NCBI RefSeq assembly: GCF_016756535.1
Contig: NZ_AP023247.1
Location: forward strand, 2,728,501-2,792,500
Length of the DNA stretch: 64,000 bases
Direction of reading: 5' to 3'
Origin: Mesorhizobium sp. 131-2-1
GTDB lineage: Bacteria; Pseudomonadota; Alphaproteobacteria; Rhizobiales; Rhizobiaceae
The notes below the pieces were generated by a model. That model was given only the letters and a program-made list of their open reading frames with translations. It was not told where the DNA came from and did no database searches. Below are positions 31,771 to 40,057 of the stretch, one piece after another (the first letter of the stretch is position 1; each line of letters starts with the position of its first letter). The position numbers and the translations under genes were made by a program.

Positions 31771-33615
31771 TCAGATCTTGGCGTCGTGCGGCAGCGGCGC
31801 GGTCGCTTTCTCCAGCCAGGCCAGCGTCTCGCCGTCGAGCATCGGTCCGATCTCGGCCAGCACGCGCGCATGGTATTCGTCCAGCCAATGCAATTCGTCG
31901 CGTGTCAGCAATTCGGTGCGCACAAGACGCTTGTCGATCGGCGCCAGCGTCAGCGTCTCGAAGCCGTGCATGGCGATGTCGCCACCCTCCAGCGGCTCGG
32001 CCGGCGTCACCAGCACCAGGTTCTCGATGCGGATGCCGTAGGCACCTTCCTTGTAGTAGCCGGGCTCGTTGGAAAGCATCATGCCGGCGAGCAGCTTCTC
32101 GGTGCCGGTGCGGGCGATGCGCTGCGGGCCTTCATGGACGGCTAGATAGGAGCCGACGCCGTGGCCGGTGCCGTGGGCGAAGTCGCAGCCATGCTTCCAC
32201 AGCGCCATCCGCGCCACGGCATCGATTTCGGAGCCACGTGTGCCGGCGGGGAAACGCAGCATGGAAATGCCGATCATGCCCTTCAGCACCAGCGTGAAGC
32301 GCTCGCGCATCTCCTCGGTCGGCTGGCCGATCGGCACGGTGCGGGTGATGTCTGTGGTGCCGTCCTGATACTGGCCGCCGGAATCGAGCAGGAACAGCTC
32401 GCCATCGGACAGCTTGCGGCTGGTGGCGCGGGAGACGCGGTAGTGCATGATGGCGCCGTTCGGGCCGGCGCCGGAGATCGTGTCGAAGGAGACGTCGCGC
32501 AGCGGCATCTGCGTTTCCTCGCCGGTCTGCCGGCGCACCTCCTCCAGCCTGGTGACGACGGCGATCTCGTCGAGCGTGCCCGGCTTTTGCCGGTCGAGCC
32601 AGCAGAGCAGCTTGGCGATAGCCGCACCGTCGCGACGGTGCGCGGCGCGGCTGCCGTTGATCTCGGCCTGGTTCTTGGTGGCGCGCGGAATGCGGGCCGG
32701 ATCGGGCGCGGAAACCACCGTGCCACCATTGGCCTCGACGAGCATCCCAAGCTTCTCGGCCGCCAGAACGGGGTCGAGCGCGATTCTGGCGCCACCCTTG
32801 GCCAGCGTGACAACAGCCGCTTCGAACTCGCCGGGCTCGTGCAGATCGGCAAGCTGCGTCAGATAGGCGGCAACCATGCGCGGGAACTTGCGCTGGTCCA
32901 TGAACAGCTGGTGCTTGCCATCGGCGGCAAGGATCGCGAAGCCGAGCGCCAGCGGCGTGTGCGGCACGTCGCCGCCGCGGATGTTGAAGGCCCAGGCTAT
33001 CGAAGACGGGTCGGTGAGCACCGCATGCGTCGCGCCTTCCTTGTCGATCGCCGCCGCCAGCCGCGCCAGCTTGTCCTTGGCCAGTTCGCCGGCGAAGCCG
33101 ATGGGATGGATCTCGACCGGTGCCAGCGGCAGCTCGGGCTGGTCCTTCCAGATAATGTCGATCGGGTTCTTGTCGAGCGGCACCAGCGTCGCGCCGGACT
33201 GCTCGGCCGAAGCTTTCAGCGCCTTGATCTCGCTCAGCGTATGCAGCCAGGGATCGAAGCCGAGCCTTGCGCCCTTACCGAGATTGTCCTTGATCCAGGA
33301 GGCGGGCGGGTTGTCGACGAGGCTCTCGATCGAGAAGATGTCGAGATCGACTTCGCTGCGAACCTGCAGCGTGTAGCGCCCGTCGACGAAGACGAAGGCG
33401 CGGTCGCTAAGAACGATGGCGACGCCCGCCGAGCCGCTGAAGCCGGTCAGCCATTTCAGCCGCGCCGAGCGGTCGGCGACATATTCGCCCTGATGCTCGT
33501 CGGCGCGCGGCACGATGAATCCGTCGAGCCCGTTTTCTGCCAGCCATTGCCGCAGCAGCGCCACGCGCGGCTTGCCGACAGACGGATCGCCCGCCGAATC
33601 GAAGGTCTGGAACAT
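31771..33615 (-). CDS. Xaa-Pro aminopeptidase, M24B family
   Basis: 614 residues from ATG 33615 behind GAGGAGG; an earlier in-frame ATG at 33660 lacks a site. Two creatinase N-terminal-like domains precede a pita-bread M24 domain (about 310-550) with metal-binding blocks LLDSGGQYQDGTTDITRT, HGTGHGVGSYLAVHEGP and SNEPGYY, then a C-terminal M24 extension ending in LDEYHARVLAEIGP. It removes an N-terminal residue before proline. The length above 600 places it with the three-domain form (like eukaryotic APP1), rather than the 440-residue PepP. Confidence 0.92.
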   Translation of the reverse strand: MFQTFDSAGDPSVGKPRVALLRQWLAENGLDGFIVPRADEHQGEYVADRSARLKWLTGFSGSAGVAIVLSDRAFVFVDGRYTLQVRSEVDLDIFSIESLVDNPPASWIKDNLGKGARLGFDPWLHTLSEIKALKASAEQSGATLVPLDKNPIDIIWKDQPELPLAPVEIHPIGFAGELAKDKLARLAAAIDKEGATHAVLTDPSSIAWAFNIRGGDVPHTPLALGFAILAADGKHQLFMDQRKFPRMVAAYLTQLADLHEPGEFEAAVVTLAKGGARIALDPVLAAEKLGMLVEANGGTVVSAPDPARIPRATKNQAEINGSRAAHRRDGAAIAKLLCWLDRQKPGTLDEIAVVTRLEEVRRQTGEETQMPLRDVSFDTISGAGPNGAIMHYRVSRATSRKLSDGELFLLDSGGQYQDGTTDITRTVPIGQPTEEMRERFTLVLKGMIGISMLRFPAGTRGSEIDAVARMALWKHGCDFAHGTGHGVGSYLAVHEGPQRIARTGTEKLLAGMMLSNEPGYYKEGAYGIRIENLVLVTPAEPLEGGDIAMHGFETLTLAPIDKRLVRTELLTRDELHWLDEYHARVLAEIGPMLDGETLAWLEKATAPLPHDAKI

Positions 33616-33658
33616 GATGGGCCTCCTCTGTTCGACGCGACCGTAACGCATGGCCCCC

Positions 33659-33679
33659 AAAACCGGAATCGATTTCCGG
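33659..33679 (-). terminator. Terminator of prmA
   Basis: Read on the minus strand, CCGGAA then ATCGA then TTCCGG forms a six-pair stem, followed by TTTT and a G run. It lies 22 nt after the prmA stop and 44 nt before the aminopeptidase start, which fits a short intrinsic terminator. Confidence 0.6.
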
Positions 33680-33700
33680 CAGGGTCAGATTGGTCCAGTT

Positions 33701-34573
33701 TCAGCGCTTGAGATGGATCGTCACCCAGCCTTCGCGGTGGAGGGTGCGGACGTGGCGAAAGCTCTGGCCGACATAGGCCGAGACAACGGCGTCGCGCTGG
33801 CGGTCGAGGATGCCGGACAGCACGATCGAGCCGCCCAGCCTGATGTGCTTCGCCATCTCCGGCGCCAGCCGCATCAGCGGCCGCGCCAGTATGTTGGCAA
33901 CGATGAGGTCGAAGGGCGCGCGCTTGCCGAAGATCGGGTGGTGGAAGCCCGGCGCCGTTACCGTTTCCACCAGCGCCTTGACGTGGTTGAGGCGCGCATT
34001 TGCGGCGGCGACCTTGACCGCGACCGGGTCGATGTCGGTCGCCAGCACCGGGATATGCGCGAGCCTGGCCACCGCGATCGCCAGCACGGCGCTGCCGGTG
34101 CCGAGGTCGAGCGCGTTGCGTGGATGCTCGCGTCGGACGACCTTTTCCAGCATTTCGAGGCAGCCGGCGGTGGTGCCGTGGTGGCCGGTGCCGAAGGCAA
34201 GCCCAGCCTCGATCTCAATGGCGAGGTCGCCGCTGTGGCGCTTGTCGCGGTCATGCGCGCCGTGGACGAAGAAGCGGCCGGCGCGCACCGGCTTCAGCCC
34301 TTCAAGCGAGCGCGCCACCCAGTCGACGTCGGGAAGCTGCTCGCGCTCGATCTGTTTCTTCAGCGCCAGGCCGGCCAGGATGGCTTTGACCCGGTTCTCG
34401 ACCGCATCGACGTCACCATCGGCATAGAGCGAGACTTCGTGGATGTCGCGATCCTCGTCGATCTCCAGCACGGCAAGCGGCAGGCCCTCATCCTCGAAGG
34501 CCGCATCGAGCGCGGCAAAGATGCGGTCGGCATCGATCTTGCCGGCGGTGAAATGGAGCCGCGTCTGCGCCAT
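33701..34573 (-). CDS. prmA: Ribosomal protein L11 methyltransferase
   Basis: 290 residues. A C-terminal class I methyltransferase domain carries the SAM motif [18 protein letters not shown], preceded by [17 protein letters not shown], the PrmA hallmark, and followed by [19 protein letters not shown]. The N-terminal part (1-100) is the substrate-recognition domain for L11. It trimethylates residues of ribosomal protein L11. It lies 9 nt downstream of the sco gene on the same strand, so the two may be cotranscribed. Confidence 0.94.
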   Translation of the reverse strand: MAQTRLHFTAGKIDADRIFAALDAAFEDEGLPLAVLEIDEDRDIHEVSLYADGDVDAVENRVKAILAGLALKKQIEREQLPDVDWVARSLEGLKPVRAGRFFVHGAHDRDKRHSGDLAIEIEAGLAFGTGHHGTTAGCLEMLEKVVRREHPRNALDLGTGSAVLAIAVARLAHIPVLATDIDPVAVKVAAANARLNHVKALVETVTAPGFHHPIFGKRAPFDLIVANILARPLMRLAPEMAKHIRLGGSIVLSGILDRQRDAVVSAYVGQSFRHVRTLHREGWVTIHLKR

Positions 34574-34582
34574 GGGATGGTG

Positions 34583-35161
34583 TCAGCCTTCGTTCGCCAG
34601 GCGCTTCAGCTTGGCAACAGCCGTTTCGGCGCTTTCGCCATAGGCGATGGTGCCGGAGAATTCGCCCTTCCCATTGAGCAGCAGCACCGAAGCGGTGTGG
34701 TCCATCGTGTAATCGCCGTCGCCGGTATCGACCTTCTTCCAGTAGATGCCGAAGGCTTTGGCCATGGCATGGACCTTGTCGGGGTCGCCGCTGATGCCGA
34801 CGATGCGGTCGGAGAAATTGCCGACATAGGCTTTCACAACTTCGGGCGTGTCGCGCTCGGGGTCGACGGTGACGAAATAGGCATTGAGGTTCTTGCCTTC
34901 GTCGCCCAGCGTCTTCAGCCAGCCGGTCATCTCGAAGAGCGTGGTCGGGCAGACCTCGGGGCAGTGCGTGAAGCCGAAGAAGACGACGCTCGGATGGCCC
35001 CTGAATGCGGCTTCGGTGATCGGCGCGCCCTTCTGGTCGACCAGCGCGAAGGACCCGCCGTAGGGCTCGCCGCCATAGTGGCCGCGATACCAGTCGAAGG
35101 TGAGCCAGCCGATGCCCGCCGCCATCAGGACGAGAATGCCGACCAGGATTGAACGCATCAT
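34583..35161 (-). CDS. SCO1/SenC family copper chaperone
   Basis: 192 residues from ATG 35161. An N-terminal membrane helix (about 4-22, SILVGILVLMAAGIGWLTF) anchors a thioredoxin-fold domain with the copper-binding CxxxC pair Cys67 and Cys71 (THCPEVCP) and the third ligand His155 (TMDHTASV). Such proteins deliver copper to the CuA site of cytochrome c oxidase in the periplasm. An in-frame ATG at 35188 is possible but adds a polar stretch. No oxidase genes are nearby. Confidence 0.92.
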   Translation of the reverse strand: MMRSILVGILVLMAAGIGWLTFDWYRGHYGGEPYGGSFALVDQKGAPITEAAFRGHPSVVFFGFTHCPEVCPTTLFEMTGWLKTLGDEGKNLNAYFVTVDPERDTPEVVKAYVGNFSDRIVGISGDPDKVHAMAKAFGIYWKKVDTGDGDYTMDHTASVLLLNGKGEFSGTIAYGESAETAVAKLKRLANEG

Positions 35162-35374
35162 CAGGAAATGTCCGTCGCGATCTTCCATTGGGCGCCCAAT
35201 CGGGCACCTTGCCCGAGCAGTCTTAGCGGGTAGAGGCGGCCGTGGCAAAGATGCCGCGTTGCCGCAACCGGCCCGATGCGGGCCGTGGCCGTGGATGCAT
35301 ATTACCAATCCTTAATTTGACCGGTTTTTCTCCCAGCCTATCTTCGCGATAGACAATTCAGCGATGGACCGGAC

Positions 35375-35872
35375 ATGCAGGCAGCCTCCTATTCGAAGAC
35401 CCAGATCTGGCTGCATTGGAGCATCGCCGTGCTGATCCTGGTTCAATTCCTCGCCCATGACGGCATGGAGCATGTCTGGCGCGCCTTTCGCCGGGGGCAG
35501 GAGGCGGCCGCCGGAGATATACCGTTGGCCTACATGCATGTCGTGCTCGGCCTCGCGGTGCTGGTGCTGGCGGCGTGGCGGCTTTGGCTGAGGGCGACGC
35601 GCGGCGTGCCGCCGGTCTCGGGCATGGAGCATCCGGCGTTGTGGCTGCTGGCCAAAGCCGCGCATCTGGTGATCTACGCCCTCATCTTCATCGTACCGCT
35701 TTCCGGCGCCGCCGCCTGGTTCTTCCAGGTGCCAGGAGCCGGGCTGGTGCATGTGCTTGGCAAGGACATCCTGCTCTATGTCGTGCTGCTGCACGTCGCC
35801 GGCGCGCTGGTCCAGCACTTCGTCCTCAAGACCGACGTGCTGCGACAGATGCTGAGGTTCCGCCAGGCCTAG
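35375..35872 (+). CDS. Cytochrome b561 family protein
   Basis: 165 residues with four membrane helices. Histidines likely to bind two hemes are in WLHWSIAVL, YMHVVLGLA, AHLVIYALIF and VLLHVAGALVQHFVL. Family members move electrons from ubiquinol in the inner membrane, in some cases to quench superoxide, or serve as cytochrome subunits. It is alone or precedes creA by 79 nt. The promoter would be in the 213-nt gap divergent from sco. Confidence 0.88.
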   Translation: MQAASYSKTQIWLHWSIAVLILVQFLAHDGMEHVWRAFRRGQEAAAGDIPLAYMHVVLGLAVLVLAAWRLWLRATRGVPPVSGMEHPALWLLAKAAHLVIYALIFIVPLSGAAAWFFQVPGAGLVHVLGKDILLYVVLLHVAGALVQHFVLKTDVLRQMLRFRQA

Positions 35873-35951
35873 CGCGTCGCCCGTCGGTCGCCTTGCAAAC
35901 GGCGCGCTTCCATCCCACCTGAGACCGGCAACTCGAACCGAGGAGGCTCTC

Positions 35952-36440
35952 TTGCAAAAACTGATCGGCGGCGCGCTTGCCGCATGCCTCGTTCTTGGCG
36001 CTGGCGCCGCGGCGGCAGAGGAAGTCGGCAAGGTCGGCGTCGACTGGGTCGGCAACGACATCATGGTCGAGGCGATCAAGGATCCGAAAGTGGAGGGCGT
36101 CACCTGCCACGTCGCCTATTTCGATCGCAGCGTCATCGATCGCCTGCACAAGGGCAACTGGTTCGAGGATCCGTCCGATTCCTCGATCTCCTGCCGCCAG
36201 ACCGGGCCGATCACCATCGGCGACATCGACATGGGCGAAGGCGGCGAGGAGGTGTTCAAGCAGGGCCTCAGCCTGATCTGGAAGAAGCAGGTGGTGAACC
36301 GCATCTACGACAAGAAGAACGAGACGCTGATCTACCTCTCGCATTCGCGCCAGGTGCAGAACGGCTCGGCGAAGATGTCGGTCACAACGATCCCGCTCTA
36401 TGGCCAGAACGTGGTGTGGACCAAGGGCAAGCCGCAATAG
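35952..36440 (+). CDS. creA: CreA family periplasmic protein
   Basis: 162 residues from a TTG at 35952 behind a perfect AGGAGG (35941-35946). The signal peptide is KLIGGALAACLVLGAGAAAA. The mature part matches CreA: GKVGVDWVGNDIMVEAIKDPKVEGVTCH, SISCRQTGPI and the C-terminal SVTTIPLYGQNVVW. The family (PF05981) is widespread and its biochemical role is unknown; two cysteines probably form a disulfide. A tandem 36-bp repeat lies 34 nt downstream. Confidence 0.9.
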   Translation: MQKLIGGALAACLVLGAGAAAAEEVGKVGVDWVGNDIMVEAIKDPKVEGVTCHVAYFDRSVIDRLHKGNWFEDPSDSSISCRQTGPITIGDIDMGEGGEEVFKQGLSLIWKKQVVNRIYDKKNETLIYLSHSRQVQNGSAKMSVTTIPLYGQNVVWTKGKPQ

Positions 36441-36474
36441 CCGGTTCGCACTCTCTGGGCGTGTTTGACCACGC

Positions 36475-36546
36475 GACAATTGCTTCCGCCTTGCGGCAGC
36501 AATTGCGCGGGACAATTGCTTCCGCCTTGCAGGAGCAATTGCGCGG
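36475..36546. repeat. Two tandem 36-bp units, each an inverted repeat (family D)
   Basis: Units at 36475-36510 and 36511-36546 differ at only two positions. Each contains CAATTGCT and AGCAATTG as inverted arms, so each can fold on its own or pair with the other. They lie between creA and the acetyltransferase gene, and the last bases are 16 nt from the GTG start of that gene. This may act as a creA terminator. Confidence 0.8.
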
Positions 36547-36561
36547 GGGTAAAGCCGCCTT

Positions 36562-37203
36562 GTGGACCATGCCGAAAACCTTGTGCTGAAAGATCCGGAG
36601 CCGCGTATCCATCCGACCGCGGAACTGAAGGCGTGCAAGCTCGGCCGCTACGCCTCGATCGGCGAGCGGGTGATCCTGCGCGAAGTGACGGTCGGCGACT
36701 TCTCCTATTTCGAGCGCCATGCGGAAGCGATCTACACGACGATCGGCAAGTTCTGCTCGATCGCCGCCAACAGCCGCATCAATGCGCTCGAGCATCCGAT
36801 CGAGCGGCTGACACAGCACAAGGTCAGCTACCGGCCGAACGAATATTTCCGCTGGCTGGGCGTCGACGCCGGGTTCCGGGAGCGGCGGCAGGCAAGGTCG
36901 GTCAGCATCGGCCACGATGTCTGGATCGGCCATGGCGCAGTGATCATGCCGGGCATCACCATCGGCAATGGCGCCATCGTCGGCGCCAATGCGGTGGTCA
37001 CGCATGACGTGCCGGCCTACACGATCGTCGCCGGCGTGCCGGCCAGGCCGCTTCGCCAGCGCTTCAGCGCCGAGATCGCGGCGCGGATCGAACGCCTTAC
37101 CTGGTGGGACTGGCCGCCGGAGAAACTGGCCAGGGCGGTTCCCGACATGCAGGCCCTTCCGATCGAAGAATTCCTCGACCGCTGGGAAAACAACGCTTCC
37201 TGA
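36562..37203 (+). CDS. Hexapeptide-repeat acetyltransferase, xenobiotic/phosphonate type
   Basis: 213 residues from GTG 36562; the ribosome site is weak, so a later start is possible. A left-handed beta-helix is seen in ACKLGRYASIGERVILREVTVGDFSYFERHAEA and SIGHDVWIGHGAVIMPGITIGNGAIVGANAVVTHDVP, the latter the usual acetyl-CoA site. The whole resembles the hexapeptide transferase family linked to phosphonate metabolism (TIGR03308), and CatB-like transferases. No phosphonate genes are near, so the substrate is unknown. Confidence 0.8.
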   Translation: MDHAENLVLKDPEPRIHPTAELKACKLGRYASIGERVILREVTVGDFSYFERHAEAIYTTIGKFCSIAANSRINALEHPIERLTQHKVSYRPNEYFRWLGVDAGFRERRQARSVSIGHDVWIGHGAVIMPGITIGNGAIVGANAVVTHDVPAYTIVAGVPARPLRQRFSAEIAARIERLTWWDWPPEKLARAVPDMQALPIEEFLDRWENNAS

Positions 37204-37248
37204 TTCGATTGGAGGCTGCCGCGCGCGATCGTTTTCCGCGCAAAACGA

Positions 37249-37287
37249 ACCCCTTCCGCCATGCGGGGGTGGCGCAGCGGAAGGGGT
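37249..37287. repeat. Inverted repeat, possible terminator of the acetyltransferase gene
   Basis: ACCCCTTCCGC (37249-37259) and GCGGAAGGGGT (37277-37287) are exact inverted copies with a 17-nt loop. A further GCGGAAGG lies at 37310-37317. The element is 46 nt past the acetyltransferase stop. It resembles a short form of the CTCCCC/GGGGAG composite palindromes found at 44322-44509 and 52449-52565, but the match is too short to be sure. Confidence 0.6.
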
Positions 37288-37473
37288 CGGAGGTAAACCG
37301 CCGTGAAGCGGAAGGAACAGGCTTTCCTGCCTGCTCCGGCACTATCGCAACAAACCCATAAGGTGTTTTTTCCCAAGCCTGCGCTTTCCGCGTGTGCCCG
37401 ATTGCACGCCGTGGGGAACCGGGAGCGTGTGTTGGCTGTTTCTTTCGCAGTTCGCGACTGCCGAGGAATTCCG

Positions 37474-37932
37474 ATGATCGAGAGGCTCTTCACCAGGATT
37501 GCCAATTGGGTGGCTCATGTGGCCGGCATGCCGCCGACCTTCGCCGCCTGCGTGCTGATCGTCGTCGTCTGGGCGCTGAGCGGGCCGTTCTTCGGATTTT
37601 CCGATACCTGGCAGCTGGTCATCAACACCGGCACCACCATCGTCACCTTCCTGATGGTGTTCCTCATCCAGAACACCCAGAACCGCGACGGCGCGGCTAT
37701 CCAGGCCAAGCTCGACGAACTGATCCGGGCCGGCAAGGCGCACAACACCTTCATCGGCATCGAGCACCTGACGGAATCGGAAGTCGAGGAGATTCGCGAC
37801 AAGTGCGAGCGGGCGGCGAAACGGCATGACCGCAAGATCGCCGAACTGGCCGCCAAGAAGGCCGTCGCGTCGAAGCCCGGGCCGAAGAAGCAGGCTGCTG
37901 CTTCGGCCGGCCGCCAGACTAGCGGTTCATGA
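37474..37932 (+). CDS. Low-affinity iron permease-like membrane protein
   Basis: 152 residues from ATG 37474 with GAGG upstream; the frame extends to 37303 without conserved sequence. Two membrane helices (FAACVLIVVVWALSGPFFGF and VINTGTTIVTFLMVFLIQN) are followed by NTQNRDGAAIQAKLDELIRA, the mark of the low-affinity iron permease family PF04120. The C-terminal part is Lys/Ala-rich and probably cytoplasmic. The iron link comes from a yeast Fet4 homology and is unproven in bacteria. Its 3' end overlaps the converging SDR gene by 14 nt. Confidence 0.8.
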   Translation: MIERLFTRIANWVAHVAGMPPTFAACVLIVVVWALSGPFFGFSDTWQLVINTGTTIVTFLMVFLIQNTQNRDGAAIQAKLDELIRAGKAHNTFIGIEHLTESEVEEIRDKCERAAKRHDRKIAELAAKKAVASKPGPKKQAAASAGRQTSGS

Positions 37933-38779
37933 AAGCCGCGAAAGCATCCTTGTGGTCCGGATGCCAGCGCGACAAAGCGGGGCGGTTCTCGATGATGTCG
38001 CCAATCGCCCAGGCCATGCGTTTTTCGTCAGTCGTCCGCGCCACCTCATTGTCGGGGCACAGGATGTAGAAGTCGCTGCGTAGCAGCGAAGAAAGCATGA
38101 AGTCGATGACCTGCTCGCCTGTCCAGGCGCCGGCCGGCTTTTCCGTCGCGCCTTCGGTCAGGCCGGTATAGGTGAAGCCCGGAATGAGCAGGTGGGCGGA
38201 GACCTTCGCGCCCGGCTCGTTGCGCAGGGCGTGTGCAAGGCCCTCGGTGAAGGTCTTAACGCCGGCCTTGGAGACGTTGTAGGCGAGGTTGCCGGGCGGC
38301 GTGGTGATGCCTTGCTTCGAGCCGGTGTTGATGATCAGACCGGGCTTGCCGGATGCCAGCATGCTTGGCGCGAACGCCTCGACGCCATGCACGACGCCCC
38401 AGAAATTTATGGCGAGCAGCCGCTTCCAGGCATCGCGGTTTTCCCACGGCTTGCCGGGATTGTTGCCGACGCCGGCATTGTTCATCAGCAAGGATACGGC
38501 GCCGAAGGCTGCTCCAACCTTTTCCGCCAGACGGTCGACCTCGTCAGCCTCGGAAACATCGGTGGCGACGGCAAGCACGTCGCCGCCGATCGCGGCGACC
38601 GCCCGACCTGCTTCGTCGAGGCGTGCGCCGCCAATATCGGCCAGCACGATCTTCATGCCCATTGCCGCGAACCGCTTGGCGGCGGCGAGGCCGATGCCGC
38701 TGGCGCCGCCGGTGACGACGGCGACATTGCCGGAGGCGAGGGCGGGCAGGGCGGTCTGGATTTCGGCGTCGGTGGTCAT
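37919..38779 (-). CDS. Short-chain dehydrogenase/reductase
   Basis: 286 residues from ATG 38779. Classical SDR: cofactor loop VTGGASGIGLAAAKRF, NNAG in LLMNNAGVG, and the catalytic Ser/Tyr/Lys in NTGSKQGITTPPGNLAYNVSKAG. Asp at the end of beta 2 (KIVLADIGGARL) suggests NAD(H) preference. The substrate cannot be told. It converges with the iron permease-like gene with a 14-nt overlap at the 3' ends and appears monocistronic. Confidence 0.88.
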   Translation of the reverse strand: MTTDAEIQTALPALASGNVAVVTGGASGIGLAAAKRFAAMGMKIVLADIGGARLDEAGRAVAAIGGDVLAVATDVSEADEVDRLAEKVGAAFGAVSLLMNNAGVGNNPGKPWENRDAWKRLLAINFWGVVHGVEAFAPSMLASGKPGLIINTGSKQGITTPPGNLAYNVSKAGVKTFTEGLAHALRNEPGAKVSAHLLIPGFTYTGLTEGATEKPAGAWTGEQVIDFMLSSLLRSDFYILCPDNEVARTTDEKRMAWAIGDIIENRPALSRWHPDHKDAFAAFMNR

Positions 38780-38910
38780 TGCGAGGTCCTTGTTTGGGGT
38801 GGCGCCGAACTTAGCGCCGGATGGCGCCCTGGCAAGTCTGCCTGGCGTCTTCGGGTTGACCGGGCGGCGGCGGCTGCGCATGCTGGCGTCTGCAAACGGA
38901 GGTTCGGCGA

Positions 38911-39192
38911 TTGACCGACTGGGTCGAAATCCTGAAGGAGCAGACCGCCACCGGCGACCAGATGGGTCGCGAGGTGCCGAAGATGCTGGCCAATCCCGAC
39001 ATCAACGAGGCGCAGGTCAAGACGCTGTTCTCGGCTTTGGAAAAGCAGGCGGAGTTCGTCGAGAAGCTGCGCATGGCGCTGGAGAAATTCGACCATGACT
39101 TTCCGGTCATCAAGGCGGCCGAGCGGCTGGAGGAGCGCTATGCCGACCTCGCCGCGTCGGTCGCCGAAAAGCTGAAGGCGATGCGGACGTAG
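38911..39192 (+). CDS. Small conserved-looking helical protein
   Basis: 93 residues from a TTG at 38911 with GGAGG at the right distance. The sequence is charged and fully helical in look (KLRMALEKFDHDFPVIKAAERLEERYADLAASVAEKL), without membrane segment or cysteines. I do not recognise a family. The coding character (GC at third positions, heptad-like spacing) supports a real gene. Its TAG stop is formed by the first bases of a RIME-like repeat, as with murB. Confidence 0.7.
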   Translation: MTDWVEILKEQTATGDQMGREVPKMLANPDINEAQVKTLFSALEKQAEFVEKLRMALEKFDHDFPVIKAAERLEERYADLAASVAEKLKAMRT

Positions 39193-39314
39193 AGCGGTTC
39201 ACCGTTTCACGGAAACGGCGAGCCGCTCTATCTCTTTGTTTTTCCGCAATTCCGGACAGGAGGCTACGGCGAAGTCGCCGAGCCCAACCGTTTCACACTT
39301 TTCCTGGAATTGCT
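39190..39314 (+). repeat. RIME-like palindromic repeat, copy 2 (family A)
   Basis: First hairpin AGAGCGGTTCACCGTTTC (39191-39208) against the near-complement ending at 39229. Second hairpin with GCAATTCCGGA (39246-39256) and TCCTGGAATTGC (39302-39313) as arms. The core AACCGTTTCACACTTTT is at 39286-39302. Compared with copy 1 the loop has about 20 extra bases that themselves fold (GGCTACGGCGAAGTCGCCGA). The left end overlaps the stop of the small protein gene. Confidence 0.8.
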
Positions 39315-39324
39315 CTTGCAACGC

Positions 39325-39900
39325 CTATTTTTCGATAAGCCTCTCGAACCGCCTGTCCGGCACGAACCAGGTTATCGCCACCGCCACATAGAGCGCAACG
39401 CCGATCCACTGGTTGACGAAGGTGAGCAGCACGCCCGCGATATAGACCGCCAGCGAGATCTTGCCTTTTGTGTCACGGCCGACCGCCCTGGTGAATGTCG
39501 TGTCCGCGCCGTGCAGGTGGCGCAGCTTGGTGACCAGGATCGTGTAGGCGACGGCGCACAGCGCCAGGTCGATGCCGTAGACGGCGACAGGAACCGGCGC
39601 GAAATGGTTCTCGCCCATGAAGGCGGTCGTCGCCGGCATCAACGACAGCCAGAACAGAAGGTTGAGGTTGGCCCACAGGACACGTCCATCGACGCGCTGT
39701 ACGGTGTGGAACATGTTGTGCAGGTTGTTCCAGTAGATGCCGACATTGATGAAGGAGAGCACATAGCTGAAGAAGACCGGCCACAAGGGCGCGAGTGCTG
39801 CAAAATCCTCGCCATGCGGCACCTTCAGCTCCAGCACCATGATGGTGATGATGATGGCGACGACGCCATCGGTGAATGCTTCGACCCGTCCTTTTCCCAT
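39325..39900 (-). CDS. TMEM175-family potassium channel-like protein
   Basis: 191 residues from ATG 39900. Six membrane helices, the first with the family motif RVEAFTDGVVAIIITIMVLEL (variant of FSDGVxAI). Bacterial members of this family (formerly DUF1211) form tetrameric potassium channels without a canonical selectivity filter. The frame extends upstream to 40014, but the first 38 residues look unlike the family and would be a shadow. It is monocistronic. Confidence 0.88.
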   Translation of the reverse strand: MGKGRVEAFTDGVVAIIITIMVLELKVPHGEDFAALAPLWPVFFSYVLSFINVGIYWNNLHNMFHTVQRVDGRVLWANLNLLFWLSLMPATTAFMGENHFAPVPVAVYGIDLALCAVAYTILVTKLRHLHGADTTFTRAVGRDTKGKISLAVYIAGVLLTFVNQWIGVALYVAVAITWFVPDRRFERLIEK

Positions 39901-40057
39901 CGATTCTCCCCCCTCTGGACCAAGCGAAGGGTACGAGAGGATTTCGCGCGACGCCATACTGACCATCCTGTCAGGAGCGCGATGACGGCAAGCTGCCTTT
40001 GCCGGCATGATCACGATCTTCGCGGTGGAGGCACCAGCCTTGTGGACACGCTTGTCT

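Noticed and set aside
32161..33711. A 516-codon plus-strand frame opposite the aminopeptidase
   Set aside because: Antisense shadow; the minus-strand M24 motifs decide the coding strand.
36562..37203. Reading the hexapeptide transferase as part of a phosphonate utilisation system
   Set aside because: No phn genes are in the neighbourhood; the link rests on family naming only.
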